A DNA stretch of 47,499 bases from Pseudomonadota bacterium (GTDB taxonomy: Bacteria > Bdellovibrionota_C > UBA2361 > SZUA-149), in NCBI GenBank assembly GCA_029555385.1, contig JAKPSH010000215.1, positions 1 to 47,499 of the forward strand. The letters are read 5' to 3'. This document shows positions 8,807 to 16,410 of the stretch, piece after piece (the first letter of the stretch is position 1; the number at the start of each line of letters is the position of its first letter). Position numbers and translations under genes: made by a program. A model generated the notes under the pieces. It searched no databases. It was not told where the DNA came from and saw nothing but the letters and a program-made list of their open reading frames with translations.

Positions 8807-9631
8807 CTAAAGCAGCCAGTGAAGCTTTGCCGCCCATTCACGCCACGACATGACCATTAAGTCACTGATCGCAAATGGAACAATGGCCGGATAGATCGTC
8901 TTGACCGACTCGACCACAATGCCAAACAAACAGAGGAAGAAGATGACGCATTTGGCAATATCCTGACCGCGCAAGCTGCCCGTCTGCACCGGGTCCCGCG
9001 ACAGATACGCTCCGGCAGCAAACAATTCTTCACCAATCAGCGTATAGTCGCAAGCGGTCAGGAAAAATGGTATTTGTTCCGGAGATGCTGTCGCCGCTAC
9101 TTGAATTGCACCAATCTGCTGCCCCGCTTCCGCAAGAATCAACGATTCGGCGGCAAAAGAACCGAAGAGAAATGCCGCACCTACATTTTCACGGTGAATA
9201 ATTCCTTGATAACCTGAGGCATAAGCAAACTGCTCATCGGAAAGAAAACGCAGCGCAGCAGGGTTGTAGTTGGTAAATTTCCTTTCGTCGCGATACGCAC
9301 TCTGCAATGTCACATCGGCCAAGGCCATAACTCTAGCGTCACTGCAGGGAACAAAAATGTGGCTCGCGTATCGTGCAGCTTTGCGGCCGATGTAGCGCAA
9401 TACTCCCAGACAAGCGTAAACCACTGGGCCGACACCGCTGATACCGGTAGTAAAACTTAACGGGCGGCCCAGCTCCACAGCACGTCCGACGGCATCGTCA
9501 ATCGCATCAATGCCGGCAATACGGCGAATGAATATTTCCGCACCCTGCTTGGCCTGCCGAATGAAATAAAGCACTGGCGCAACAAAAAGCACGATCAAAA
9601 CAATTACAGCCGGCGTTGCGTGTTCCATCAT
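8807..9631 (-). CDS. DUF6754-like membrane protein
   Basis: A 274-residue protein with an N-terminal membrane helix (AVIVLIVLFVAPVLYFI), a soluble region and a C-terminal helix (AKCVIFFLCLFGIVVES). The segments GAEIFIRRIAGIDAIDDAVG, GRPLSFTTGISGVG, FLSDEQFAYASGYQGIIHRE, FAAESLILAEAG and FFLTACDYTLIGEELFAAGA match what I know of the DUF6754 family, which recurs beside MutL-like ATPase genes in several uncultivated phyla. No catalytic motif stands out. It begins with two tandem ATG codons and has only a weak ribosome site, so it may depend on translation of the small gene upstream. The biochemical role is unknown; conserved linkage to the ATPase is the main functional hint. Confidence 0.75.
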   Translation of the reverse strand: MMEHATPAVIVLIVLFVAPVLYFIRQAKQGAEIFIRRIAGIDAIDDAVGRAVELGRPLSFTTGISGVGPVVYACLGVLRYIGRKAARYASHIFVPCSDARVMALADVTLQSAYRDERKFTNYNPAALRFLSDEQFAYASGYQGIIHRENVGAAFLFGSFAAESLILAEAGQQIGAIQVAATASPEQIPFFLTACDYTLIGEELFAAGAYLSRDPVQTGSLRGQDIAKCVIFFLCLFGIVVESVKTIYPAIVPFAISDLMVMSWREWAAKLHWLL

Positions 9632-9660
9632 CAGTTTATCCAGCGGTGGTTAAAACGTCC

Positions 9661-9978
9661 TTATCTTTTCGCGCTTGCTGCACTCTTGGCAATTGCATAT
9701 CTTTCAATCCGGCAAATTAGCTCTTCGATATTGCTCCTTTCGGAAAGCATGAGCCGGATCTTGTGTATTCGTTCTGCGCCAAACAGAGCGGCCGCTGCCG
9801 GTTCAAACAACAGCCCGAGCGTTTGAAAAAGGGAAACCAAGGGCAGATGCAGCTCAAGGAAAAGCATTACCGGCATTTCGAGACCGAGCTGCGATATTCT
9901 CGCCGCTGCATGATCCAAGAGCAGATCAATTTCCGGTGCTAAAGCTTCGTGCGGTGCACGCTGCGCTAAACTCGACAT
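9661..9978 (-). CDS. Small protein, first gene of the MutL-like ATPase cluster
   Basis: A 105-residue soluble protein, mostly helical, with a hydrophobic middle (MPVMLFLELHLPLVSLFQTL) and a basic C-terminus (SAASAKR). It has no signal peptide. It is the first gene of the seven-gene cluster and is followed after 29 bases by the DUF6754-like gene. The divergent gap to 10074 is only 95 bases and AT-rich, so the cluster promoter probably lies there. I do not recognise the family. The conserved-looking core ending in NIEELICRIERYAIAK suggests an amphipathic-helix protein that could sit on the membrane face of the complex. Confidence 0.6.
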   Translation of the reverse strand: MSSLAQRAPHEALAPEIDLLLDHAAARISQLGLEMPVMLFLELHLPLVSLFQTLGLLFEPAAAALFGAERIHKIRLMLSERSNIEELICRIERYAIAKSAASAKR

Positions 9979-10073
9979 ATTATCGACTTAATTGTTCGGT
10001 TTTGCTTTTTTGCTTATTGCAGTTTAGCCTAGTTCTCATCCTTAAACACTGGTTTTGAGATACGTGCTGAATC

Positions 10074-11027
10074 ATGAAAATTGTCGTCACCGGCGCAAGC
10101 GGGTTTATTGGCGCCCATTTAGTTATGGTCCTTGCGAAAGCAGGTTACGAAGTCACCGCTGTTTGCGGTAATAATCCCGCAGCGGCGGAAGTTCTAGAAT
10201 CCGCCTTCCGCGTGACCCCGGCAGACCTCGCTGATCCAGCGGCCTCGGACGCGTTGATCGGCGAAGCAGCCCCGCACGTGATAATTCACGCTGCCGCCAT
10301 GGCCCGTCCGGAAGCTTGCGCGTTAAATCCGCAGGTAGCACAAGAAGTAAATGTCCGCACGACCAGGAATCTGATCGCCGCAGCCACAACGATAGATGCT
10401 GCCGAACGTCCGCTTTTTTTACAAATCTCCACGGATCTCGTATTTGACGGTGCACGTGCTCCAGTGGGCGGATTTACGGAAGACCATACGCCCCAGCCGG
10501 AATCTATTTACGCCAAAACCAAACGTGCCGCAGAAATACTTGCCCTGGAATACAATGGGCCGGCAATTATCTTGCGTATCTGCCTGTGTTACGGACGTCA
10601 AATAGGCAAAGCGGCGAGCTTTCTTGGCTGGATTAGAGACAGCCTGGCTGCGGGTAATGAAGTGCGGTTATTCACTGATGAGTGGCGCACCCCGCTATTT
10701 GTTGATGATCTCGGCGATGCGGCAAAGCGTGTTGTGCAGAGGTTCGAGCAAGCCCGTTTTTTTTCAGCGCCATACGAGCTGCCGCCGCTACTCCATATTG
10801 CCGGCGGCGAAAGGATCAACCGCTACCAGTTTGGCTTGAATGCTGCCGCAGCATTCGGCTATCCGGTAACCCTTGTGGTCCCTGAGCTGCGCAGTCATTC
10901 CCGCTCTGCGGCGCCGCGAGCGGAGGATGTGAGCCTTTGCGCCGAACTGCTGCGGCGACATCTCGGCCTTGAGCCTCAGACAACGATTGGTGGATTAGTT
11001 AAGATTGCACAAGAGGAGCAAGGCTAG
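10074..11027 (+). CDS. NAD(P)-dependent sugar epimerase/reductase (RmlD-like extended SDR)
   Basis: A 317-residue extended short-chain dehydrogenase. The Rossmann glycine motif GASGFIGAHL is at 7-16, followed by DLADPAASDALI and VIIHAAAMARPEAC, the pattern of dTDP-4-dehydrorhamnose reductase (RmlD). STDLVFDG is at 119-126 and the catalytic YAKTK is Tyr146 to Lys150. Length fits RmlD (~290-320). Such enzymes reduce or epimerise nucleotide sugars for surface polysaccharide, but no other rhamnose-pathway gene is adjacent, so the exact substrate is open; methionine adenosyltransferase subunit beta-like members share the same pattern. It is transcribed away from the ATPase cluster across a 95-base gap and precedes a bactofilin gene on the same strand by 84 bases. 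Confidence 0.82.
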   Translation: MKIVVTGASGFIGAHLVMVLAKAGYEVTAVCGNNPAAAEVLESAFRVTPADLADPAASDALIGEAAPHVIIHAAAMARPEACALNPQVAQEVNVRTTRNLIAAATTIDAAERPLFLQISTDLVFDGARAPVGGFTEDHTPQPESIYAKTKRAAEILALEYNGPAIILRICLCYGRQIGKAASFLGWIRDSLAAGNEVRLFTDEWRTPLFVDDLGDAAKRVVQRFEQARFFSAPYELPPLLHIAGGERINRYQFGLNAAAAFGYPVTLVVPELRSHSRSAAPRAEDVSLCAELLRRHLGLEPQTTIGGLVKIAQEEQG

Positions 11028-11111
11028 TTTTTTAATAGCCAAGAAATCTTTAGCGTGATAATTTCTTAGCAATAGCTCCGGTATCCATATAGATTCAGAG
11101 GCAAGCTAAAG

Positions 11112-11804
11112 ATGATTTTTGGCCGCAGCAAGGCGCGAAACGAAAATTCCGCCGCCCGCAGTTTAGAAAACGAGACTCTGGCACGATGGCAAAACATTGC
11201 CGCGCAGACAGTTCATCGAACCGCAGCGGAATTTTCTCATAGTGAACCGTTGGCAGCATGGCCCTCTGCGGTGTCAAACCGGACGAGCAGCCGGCAAACG
11301 ATCACGCTCACAGAGGTCGCACCAGAGAGAGAGACTTCATCTGTTGATTATGAAGAAGCCCCACCTCTCAGGGAGCAAATACAAATCGAAATGCTTGCCG
11401 AAGAAAAACACGAAGAAAAGCAGCAGCCGGTGCCGCCAAGCGATCTCAGCCTCAATGTCGAAGAAGACTTGAAACGCCGGTTCGGCGCAAATATCCAGTC
11501 GGCACTGGGACCAGGAACTGTTATCGAAGGGATTTTCCGTTTTGACAATCCTGTCTGCATTGACGGCACGATGCTGGGAGAAGTGACATCGACAAGCGTT
11601 TTGATTGTCGGAGAGCAAGCTACCGTGAAAGCCAAAGTCAAAGTCGGAAGTTTAATCGTTCTCGGTCAGGTAACCGGTGAAATCGAAGCAGCAGAGTTAA
11701 TCGAAATTCGCGCCGGCGGCCGGCTAGATGGTGATATTTTAACTAAACGTCTGGCAATCGAAGACGGCGGGTACTATCAAGGCAACTGCAACACTCTGGA
11801 CTAG
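11112..11804 (+). CDS. Bactofilin-family cytoskeletal protein
   Basis: A 230-residue protein. Residues ~125-225 form the bactofilin (DUF583) right-handed beta-helix: GTVIEGIFRFDNPVCIDGTM, then repeated short strands with V/I spacing (VLIVGEQATVKAKVKVGSLI, IEIRAGGRLDGDI). Bactofilins polymerise without nucleotide and scaffold envelope or cell-shape proteins at the inner membrane. The ~120-residue N-terminal part is longer than usual, charged and probably disordered (EEKHEEKQQ region). It has no membrane anchor. The stop codon TAG at 11802-11804 is part of the terminal repeat of the palindromic element that follows, so the last residues and stop may have been altered by insertion of that element. 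Confidence 0.88.
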   Translation: MIFGRSKARNENSAARSLENETLARWQNIAAQTVHRTAAEFSHSEPLAAWPSAVSNRTSSRQTITLTEVAPERETSSVDYEEAPPLREQIQIEMLAEEKHEEKQQPVPPSDLSLNVEEDLKRRFGANIQSALGPGTVIEGIFRFDNPVCIDGTMLGEVTSTSVLIVGEQATVKAKVKVGSLIVLGQVTGEIEAAELIEIRAGGRLDGDILTKRLAIEDGGYYQGNCNTLD

Positions 11805-11998
11805 CATTACTCCGTTGGGCCTGCGTCTTTGGCCGATTTTCGCTAAAAGGGATATCGCTCCGCTGCTCATCCCCCACTTCTTGCTGAAAGCTGACGAAGG
11901 GGCAGAAGTAAGCTTGCCGCAAAAAGTGGGGGACTCCGCTGCTCACGATCCCCGTTTAGCGAAAATCACCTCAAATCCACAACTCTAACGGAGTAATG
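11801..11998. repeat. Palindromic MITE-like element A, complete copy
   Basis: The ends are inverted copies: CTAGCATTACTCCGTT on the left (11801-11816) and the complement of CTAACATTACTCCGTT on the right, ending at 11998-12002. A second block, GATTTTCGCTAAA, is repeated in inverted order about 17 bases inside each end. Inside lies another near-perfect 15-bp inverted repeat (11870-11884 with 11919-11933, one mismatch), flanked by a direct repeat CTCCGCTGCTCA. No transposase is present. The first 64 bases recur at 36874-36937 with two mismatches. The left end contains the bactofilin stop codon. Confidence 0.8.
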
Positions 11999-12074
11999 TT
12001 AGCAGGATGGTGCGAAACGAAGAGGTGCGGCAAACAAGCTGCCTGCAAAAACATTACACTTCTTTTGGGAATCT

Positions 12075-12099
12075 TTTTTCGCGATATGTGTGCGAAAAA
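12075..12099 (-). terminator. AT-rich hairpin after rplS
   Basis: TTTTTCGC (12075-12082) pairs with GCGAAAAA (12092-12099) just past the rplS stop at 12102. The stem is AT-rich and the T-run lies within the stem rather than after it, so terminator function is uncertain. Confidence 0.35.
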
Positions 12100-12101
12100 C
12101 G

Positions 12102-12506
12102 TTACTCTTGCGCAGAGCTTGGGGCGTCTTGGGCGGCGGCGGCATCCGCAGCACTTTCGCCCGTGTAACGTGCCTGCTGAATGCGGGCAGCCTTTCCACG
12201 CAAGCTGCGCAGGTAATACAAGCGCGCCCGGCGCACACGGCCTTTTTGTTTCACTTCAATCTTTTTCATCCGCGGCGAGTGAATCGGAAAGATACGCTCA
12301 ACGCCGACATTGTAAGAAACCTTGCGCACGGTCACGGTTTCGTTAATACCGCCGCCGTTTCTGCGGAGCACGATTCCTTCGAACACCTGAACACGCTCTT
12401 TGCCACCTTCTTGAATAAGCTGGTGCACACGAACGGTGTCTCCCGGCGCGAAATCCGGGAAGTCCGTCTTCAATACTTCTGAGTTGAGTTTATCAATGAT
12501 ATTCAT
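12102..12506 (-). CDS. rplS: 50S ribosomal protein L19
   Basis: A 134-residue ribosomal protein located at the 30S-50S interface. The sequence is textbook L19: [19 protein letters not shown], then [33 protein letters not shown] and [20 protein letters not shown]. Typical length is ~115; this one carries a ~20-residue Ala/Asp/Ser-rich tail ([19 protein letters not shown]), probably disordered. In most bacteria rplS closes the rpsP-rimM-trmD-rplS operon; here neither trmD nor any other member is adjacent. The upstream ~320 bases are non-coding on this strand, so it must have its own promoter, and the 5' leader might hold an L19-type autoregulatory structure, although I cannot identify one. Confidence 0.97.
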   Translation of the reverse strand: MNIIDKLNSEVLKTDFPDFAPGDTVRVHQLIQEGGKERVQVFEGIVLRRNGGGINETVTVRKVSYNVGVERIFPIHSPRMKKIEVKQKGRVRRARLYYLRSLRGKAARIQQARYTGESAADAAAAQDAPSSAQE

Positions 12507-12828
12507 CTGAGCAGCCCCGGTTCAGCCAAGGAAGTGCCTAAAATCTTATATTTTTCTCACAAAAGAGGCCCTTGATCTAAACTACCACCTGCTAAATGTC
12601 AATATCACAGGTAGTTAATGCATTATTTTTATCGGCTTTTGGCTGGCCGGCGGAACCTGTGGCTCTTTTTGATAATTCCGCCAGGTAACCTGACTTCCCC
12701 TGATGCTGGTCCTTCCGGCGTTTGGACCAAAGTCCAATAGCTGCTGGAAGTATATGCCCGCTACGATAGTCCGCAAGACAGTCAGCGGCCACCGCCTTTG
12801 GGGTTGTTATTTCTTGTATGGAGCATGT

Positions 12829-12993
12829 ATGCGGCTCACGCTGGGTATTCTGCTTAGCTTTTACTTTGCAGCAAACACATCCGCAACGGCATTCGCGGTT
12901 CAGGGAGCCGCTCCGGAACCTATGACGCTAATTCTTCTTGGCTCCGCATTGATTGGCTTATTCGGTGCATCCCGGTCGCAACGTCCGTTTTGA
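12829..12993 (+). CDS. Mini PEP-CTERM protein (signal peptide plus sorting tag only)
   Basis: A 54-residue protein. Residues 1-~20 form a signal peptide (MRLTLGILLSFYFAANTSA) and the end is a complete PEP-CTERM tag: APEPMTLILLGSALIGLFGA followed by basic SRSQRP. Only about eight residues (TAFAVQGA) separate them. PEP-CTERM tags are recognised by exosortase (EpsH/XrtA family), cleaved and linked to the cell surface or exopolysaccharide. The ATG has GGAG about 5 bases upstream; in-frame upstream starts would put a charged extension before the signal peptide. Usual substrates are 150-600 residues, so this is either a gutted remnant or a genuine minimal substrate. No exosortase gene is in the window. 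Confidence 0.65.
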   Translation: MRLTLGILLSFYFAANTSATAFAVQGAAPEPMTLILLGSALIGLFGASRSQRPF

Positions 12994-13030
12994 AGCAACG
13001 AAATTCATTTTGAGACAAGACGATCACGGA

Positions 13031-15028
13031 TTAATTAACACCAGCGCCAATACTTTCCTCAGCGACGGGCAAAGTTATATGGAAAGTAGCACCACAACCG
13101 GAATTGTTTTCCGCCCACAACCCTCCGTTGTGGGCACTGATAATTGTCCGGCAAATAGCCAGCCCCATACCCATTCCTTGCGGCTTAGTTGTATGAAACG
13201 GCTCGAATATTTGGGCAAGCAGATCCGGGTCTATCCCATCGCCATTATCAGTAATTGAAACGCGCACCGTAGTCGGATTATCCAACGCCGTGGAAATGAG
13301 TATTTTGCGCTCGCCGTCAGACCTGCCCGCCATTGCGTCTGCCGCATTAAAAGTCAAATTAAGCATAACCTGCTGAAGCTGTACTCGATCACCGCTTGCC
13401 GCCGGAAGCTCGGGGCAAAGGTGCGTTTCAATACTAACACCGCGAATGAGAAATTCCTGATAAAGCAGCTTAACTGACTCGCCAATTAGGTCATTCAGAT
13501 TAACCGGCACTTTGGTCAGTTCGTCTTTTCTCGTGAAAGTGCGCAGCCGATCGATAACATCCCTTGCCCGGACATCGTCATCAACTATGTCCTGGAGTAT
13601 CTCCTGCATCTCTTCGACTTGCATGCTATCACTGGCGAGCAAACGCTGCGCCGCTTGCGCGTTGTATAAAATGGCAGCCAGCGGCTGTTTTAGTTCGTGC
13701 GCCAAAGCCGATGTCAACTCACCCATGGTCGCCATGCGGGAGACATGCGCCAATTCGTGGCGCAAGCGCTCCGACTCCCGCTCAATCTTCTCCCGCACCA
13801 CGAATTCGTTCTTCAGTTGTTCCAACGCCTGTTGGAGTTCTTGCGTTCGTTCGGCTACGCGCTGCTCAAGCTGCATTTTGGCCTGACGCAACGCTTCCTC
13901 TGCATGTTTCCGCTCCGTTATATCTTGGGTAATGCCAAAACCACCGAGCAGTTTCCCCTCGGTATCGAACTCAAGGTATGCCTTTTCCCTGACCCATTTT
14001 ACCTGCCCTCGCGCAATAATACGGTGTTCGATGTCGTAGGGTTCACCACGCAAACTGGCGATCCATCGTGCGTCAACGCAGGCGCGCTCTTCGGGGTGCA
14101 CGGTTTCCAGAAACGTCTCGTAAGTCAGGGGCGTTCCCAGCGGAATACCAAAGATGCGGTAGCTCTCGTTAGACCACGTAAGCACATTGCGCTGCGTATC
14201 CATTCGCCACCAGCCAATCTGCCCGACCTCCTGCGCTCGATCTAAGTCCTCGCGGCTTTGGCGAAGAGCCTCTTGCGCCGCCTTGTGTTCCGTGATGTCC
14301 AGACCGATACCGGCCACAAAACGGTGCCCCGCAGCGTCGCAAAACGGAAATTTGGTCGTTAGCCAAGAACAACGCTCTCCGTCAGATGTAAGCGTCTCTT
14401 CGGTAACCTGCATGGGTTGGCCGGCGGCAAGAACAGCAAGGTCATTTGCGCGGAATTCCGCGGCGATTTCAGGCAGCCACAGCTCGGCGTCAGTCTTGCC
14501 GTACCAATCGGCCAGCCGCGCACCGAAGCGTTTTTCGAATGCACGGCTAAGATAAATGTAGCATCCCATCTCGTCTTTAACCCAAGCAATGGTCGGACTA
14601 TTGTCCATAAACAGCCGGAACCGCTCTTCGCTTTCATGCAGCTGCACCTCCTTGGCATATGCGGCCACCTTGAACCGGGCGCTGGCATACAGCGCAGCGA
14701 CTAAACTCATCAGCACGCCCATTGCTGAAAAAAGACCAAGCGCAACAGCACCGGCAGCCGAAACTTCCCCAAAGCCAGGGGGAGAAATAAACCAGTAGTC
14801 GGCAGCAAGGGCGGCTAGCGCGGTGGCCAATAGTCCCGGACCAAGACCTCCGATGACGGCAGCTATCATGACTGCTGGATAGAAGGTAATAAAAGTGGGA
14901 AGCTCTCCAACTTGTTCGACAAGTAAAACACGGAGCAAGATACCGATAACAACAGCGACAACGGCTAACGCGTAACGCGCGAAACCGTAAACACTCAAAC
15001 AGCTTCTAAGACTTTTCGCGGTTCTCAC
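13031..15028 (-). CDS. Membrane-bound PAS-PAS sensor histidine kinase
   Basis: A 665-residue kinase. Residues ~15-118 form four membrane segments of a DUF4118-like module (YPAVMIAAVIGGLGPGLLAT, DYWFISPPGFGEVS), as in KdpD/FixL-type sensors. Two PAS domains follow at ~132-250 and ~265-375, each ending in a PAC-like GIGLDITEHK or GITQDITERK. A coiled coil (~375-425) leads to the HisKA box ALAHELKQPLAAI with phosphorylated His444, then a HATPase domain with N box LNLTFNAADAM, G1 DNGDGID and G2 GMGMGLAICR. The 'SRMATMGELTSALAHELKQP' subclass is FixL/DctB-like. The GTG start at 15028 has GGGTG just upstream. No response regulator is adjacent, so it is an orphan; no heme-binding histidine pattern is obvious in the PAS domains. 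Confidence 0.92.
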   Translation of the reverse strand: MRTAKSLRSCLSVYGFARYALAVVAVVIGILLRVLLVEQVGELPTFITFYPAVMIAAVIGGLGPGLLATALAALAADYWFISPPGFGEVSAAGAVALGLFSAMGVLMSLVAALYASARFKVAAYAKEVQLHESEERFRLFMDNSPTIAWVKDEMGCYIYLSRAFEKRFGARLADWYGKTDAELWLPEIAAEFRANDLAVLAAGQPMQVTEETLTSDGERCSWLTTKFPFCDAAGHRFVAGIGLDITEHKAAQEALRQSREDLDRAQEVGQIGWWRMDTQRNVLTWSNESYRIFGIPLGTPLTYETFLETVHPEERACVDARWIASLRGEPYDIEHRIIARGQVKWVREKAYLEFDTEGKLLGGFGITQDITERKHAEEALRQAKMQLEQRVAERTQELQQALEQLKNEFVVREKIERESERLRHELAHVSRMATMGELTSALAHELKQPLAAILYNAQAAQRLLASDSMQVEEMQEILQDIVDDDVRARDVIDRLRTFTRKDELTKVPVNLNDLIGESVKLLYQEFLIRGVSIETHLCPELPAASGDRVQLQQVMLNLTFNAADAMAGRSDGERKILISTALDNPTTVRVSITDNGDGIDPDLLAQIFEPFHTTKPQGMGMGLAICRTIISAHNGGLWAENNSGCGATFHITLPVAEESIGAGVN

Positions 15029-15214
15029 TCACACCCTTTGGCAGGAAAGCAGCGTGGGTTCAAATTTGAATTTCCGCCATAACGCGGCAATTTGTCGGGA
15101 AATTCAGCATCCTGTTGGTAAGAACTTAACAACTCTACGCCCGTATCGCAAAGACCGAGGAACAACGCCAAATTATTCCTCAGCCTCAGTATACGCCGCC
15201 TCGATGCTGACTGC

Positions 15215-15640
15215 TCAGCTCTCTTGCTGTGCAGCCGCAAGGATCATCTGACGGGCGGTTGCGCGCGAGATATCCTCGATCGGAAACGGGCATTGTCCGT
15301 TTGGCCGAAAACCGTCAACCGCACAGCACCGCCCGCGGCTGATGACGCACTGGATATCTCCATCCCCCCCTTGGCGGAGCAGCGTTAACGAGCAAGGTGA
15401 TGCAACGATACCCCGCAGCACGAACAGCTCACCGTCAGCAAGCCGCTCCATGAGGCTGCGCACATTGGCGCAAGACACATCACCTTTTCCGATTGGCTCC
15501 ATTTGCTTGTTAAACCAAGCGAGGTACAGAGCAAGCAACGGCTCCGCGGTAATGCACTGGCCCGAGTACATACCGCACGGGCCGGGGTCGGTGTAGGTCT
15601 TTCCGATGAAACAGCCCGCCTTCAATTCAATCGCTTCCAT
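15215..15640 (-). CDS. Small cysteine-rich protein of unknown function
   Basis: A 141-residue soluble protein with eleven or so cysteines, including GPCGMYSGQCITAE, VSCANVRS, SPCSLTLL and QCVISRGRCCAVDG...QCPFP. The arrangement recalls metal-binding cytosolic proteins, but no known cluster motif is complete and I do not recognise the family. The ATG at 15640 is preferred to an in-frame one at 15721 because AAGGA lies 9-10 bases upstream and the longer version would read through a 22-bp hairpin. That hairpin lies 23 bases before the start and may control the gene. It is monocistronic. Confidence 0.6.
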   Translation of the reverse strand: MEAIELKAGCFIGKTYTDPGPCGMYSGQCITAEPLLALYLAWFNKQMEPIGKGDVSCANVRSLMERLADGELFVLRGIVASPCSLTLLRQGGDGDIQCVISRGRCCAVDGFRPNGQCPFPIEDISRATARQMILAAAQQES

Positions 15641-15662
15641 GATCTTTTTCCTTTCATACTGG

Positions 15663-15712
15663 ACTTGGTGCCAGCGAGCATCACATGCGGGTGATGCTCG
15701 TTGGCACCAAGT
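15663..15712 (-). promoter_or_regulatory. Long hairpin in the leader of the cysteine-rich gene
   Basis: A 22-bp inverted repeat (15663-15684 with 15691-15712, one mismatch that would be a G-U pair in RNA) closes a 6-base loop ATGCGG. It lies just upstream of the start codon at 15640. There is no T-run on the gene strand, so it is not a normal terminator. It could be a protein-binding palindrome, an attenuating RNA hairpin or a remnant of a mobile palindrome. Confidence 0.55.
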
Positions 15713-15924
15713 TTCAAACAAAAGGAAAAAAATAGGTTTAAAACCTTAGTTCGGCGTTGTCCCTCACTTAATGGTGAGGAACAAAGGCTTTAAAATAATA
15801 ATCTGCGATATTACAAAAGAGCGAAATTTTGAAAATAGTATAGCTGGCCGCTTTGTTTTAATAAAGCCGCGTGGAAAGAGGATAGAATAAAACTGCGTTT
15901 TGATCATTGAATAAGACTCGAATG

Positions 15925-16395
15925 TTACAAATAACGCCGAACTCTCCTGCTGTAAAGGCGCCATGCTTCGCCGAATCGCTCTTCGAGAAACTTCTCCTCG
16001 CTCAGCACAATTCGATGATGCAGCACCAGCCCTACGGCAAGCAGCAGATAGGCGGCCAAGCTCTGCGCGTAAGCAGCGGCAGCCGCTGAAACAATGAATA
16101 CGCCGAGGTAAAGCGGATTCCGGCTTCGCTGATACACACCACGAGTTATAAGCTCCGTCTTGCGCTCCGGCAGTCCGGGACACAGAGAAGAACGAAGCGT
16201 CACCATGCTGACGGCGATAAGCACCGCACCAAGGGCAATAAACAACGCAGCCAGCAGCACGCCACAAAAGTCTCGACTGATTACATCATCTGTCTGAAGA
16301 AACCGCACCAGCGCCAGACCCCAGCAAACCGCGAGCGAGAGCTTGCTCAAAAGAAACATCGGCATATTGATTGGCGGCCTTCCGATTATCTCCAT
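15925..16395 (-). CDS. Isoprenylcysteine carboxyl methyltransferase-like membrane enzyme
   Basis: A 156-residue membrane protein with about four membrane segments (SKLSLAVCWGLALVRF, VLLAALFIALGAVLIAVSMV, LGVFIVSAAAAAYAQSLAAY, LLLAVGLVLHHRIVL). The C-terminal signature is clear: GVYQRSRNPLYLGVF, then EEKFLEERFGEAWRLYSRRV, matching the ICMT/PEMT (NnrU-like) SAM-dependent methyltransferase family, where RNP-Y and EE-hydrophobic motifs bind SAM. The bacterial members methylate unknown, probably lipid-like, substrates. The ribosome site before the ATG at 16395 is weak. The next gene upstream on the same strand (a TrmB-like regulator) ends 15 bases before, so the two are probably co-transcribed. 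Confidence 0.85.
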   Translation of the reverse strand: MEIIGRPPINMPMFLLSKLSLAVCWGLALVRFLQTDDVISRDFCGVLLAALFIALGAVLIAVSMVTLRSSLCPGLPERKTELITRGVYQRSRNPLYLGVFIVSAAAAAYAQSLAAYLLLAVGLVLHHRIVLSEEKFLEERFGEAWRLYSRRVRRYL

Positions 16396-16410
16396 CGCTT
16401 CAGCTTCTGG

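Noticed and set aside
11743-11946. Short minus-strand frame containing SDIPFSENRPKTQA, also seen at 36888-37094
   Set aside because: The shared peptide is fully explained by the shared DNA repeat, and there is no ribosome site or common start.
12592-12792. 66-residue open frame upstream of rplS
   Set aside because: No ribosome site, low-complexity charged translation and no family features; more likely non-coding leader.
12507-12828. Possible cyclic di-GMP (GEMM) riboswitch before the mini PEP-CTERM gene
   Set aside because: A CCAGGTAACC-like stretch caught the eye, but the conserved GEMM core sequences are absent.
15764-16267. 167-residue open frame on the minus strand
   Set aside because: It overlaps the methyltransferase gene in another frame, has no ribosome site and a Cys/Arg-rich shadow-like translation.
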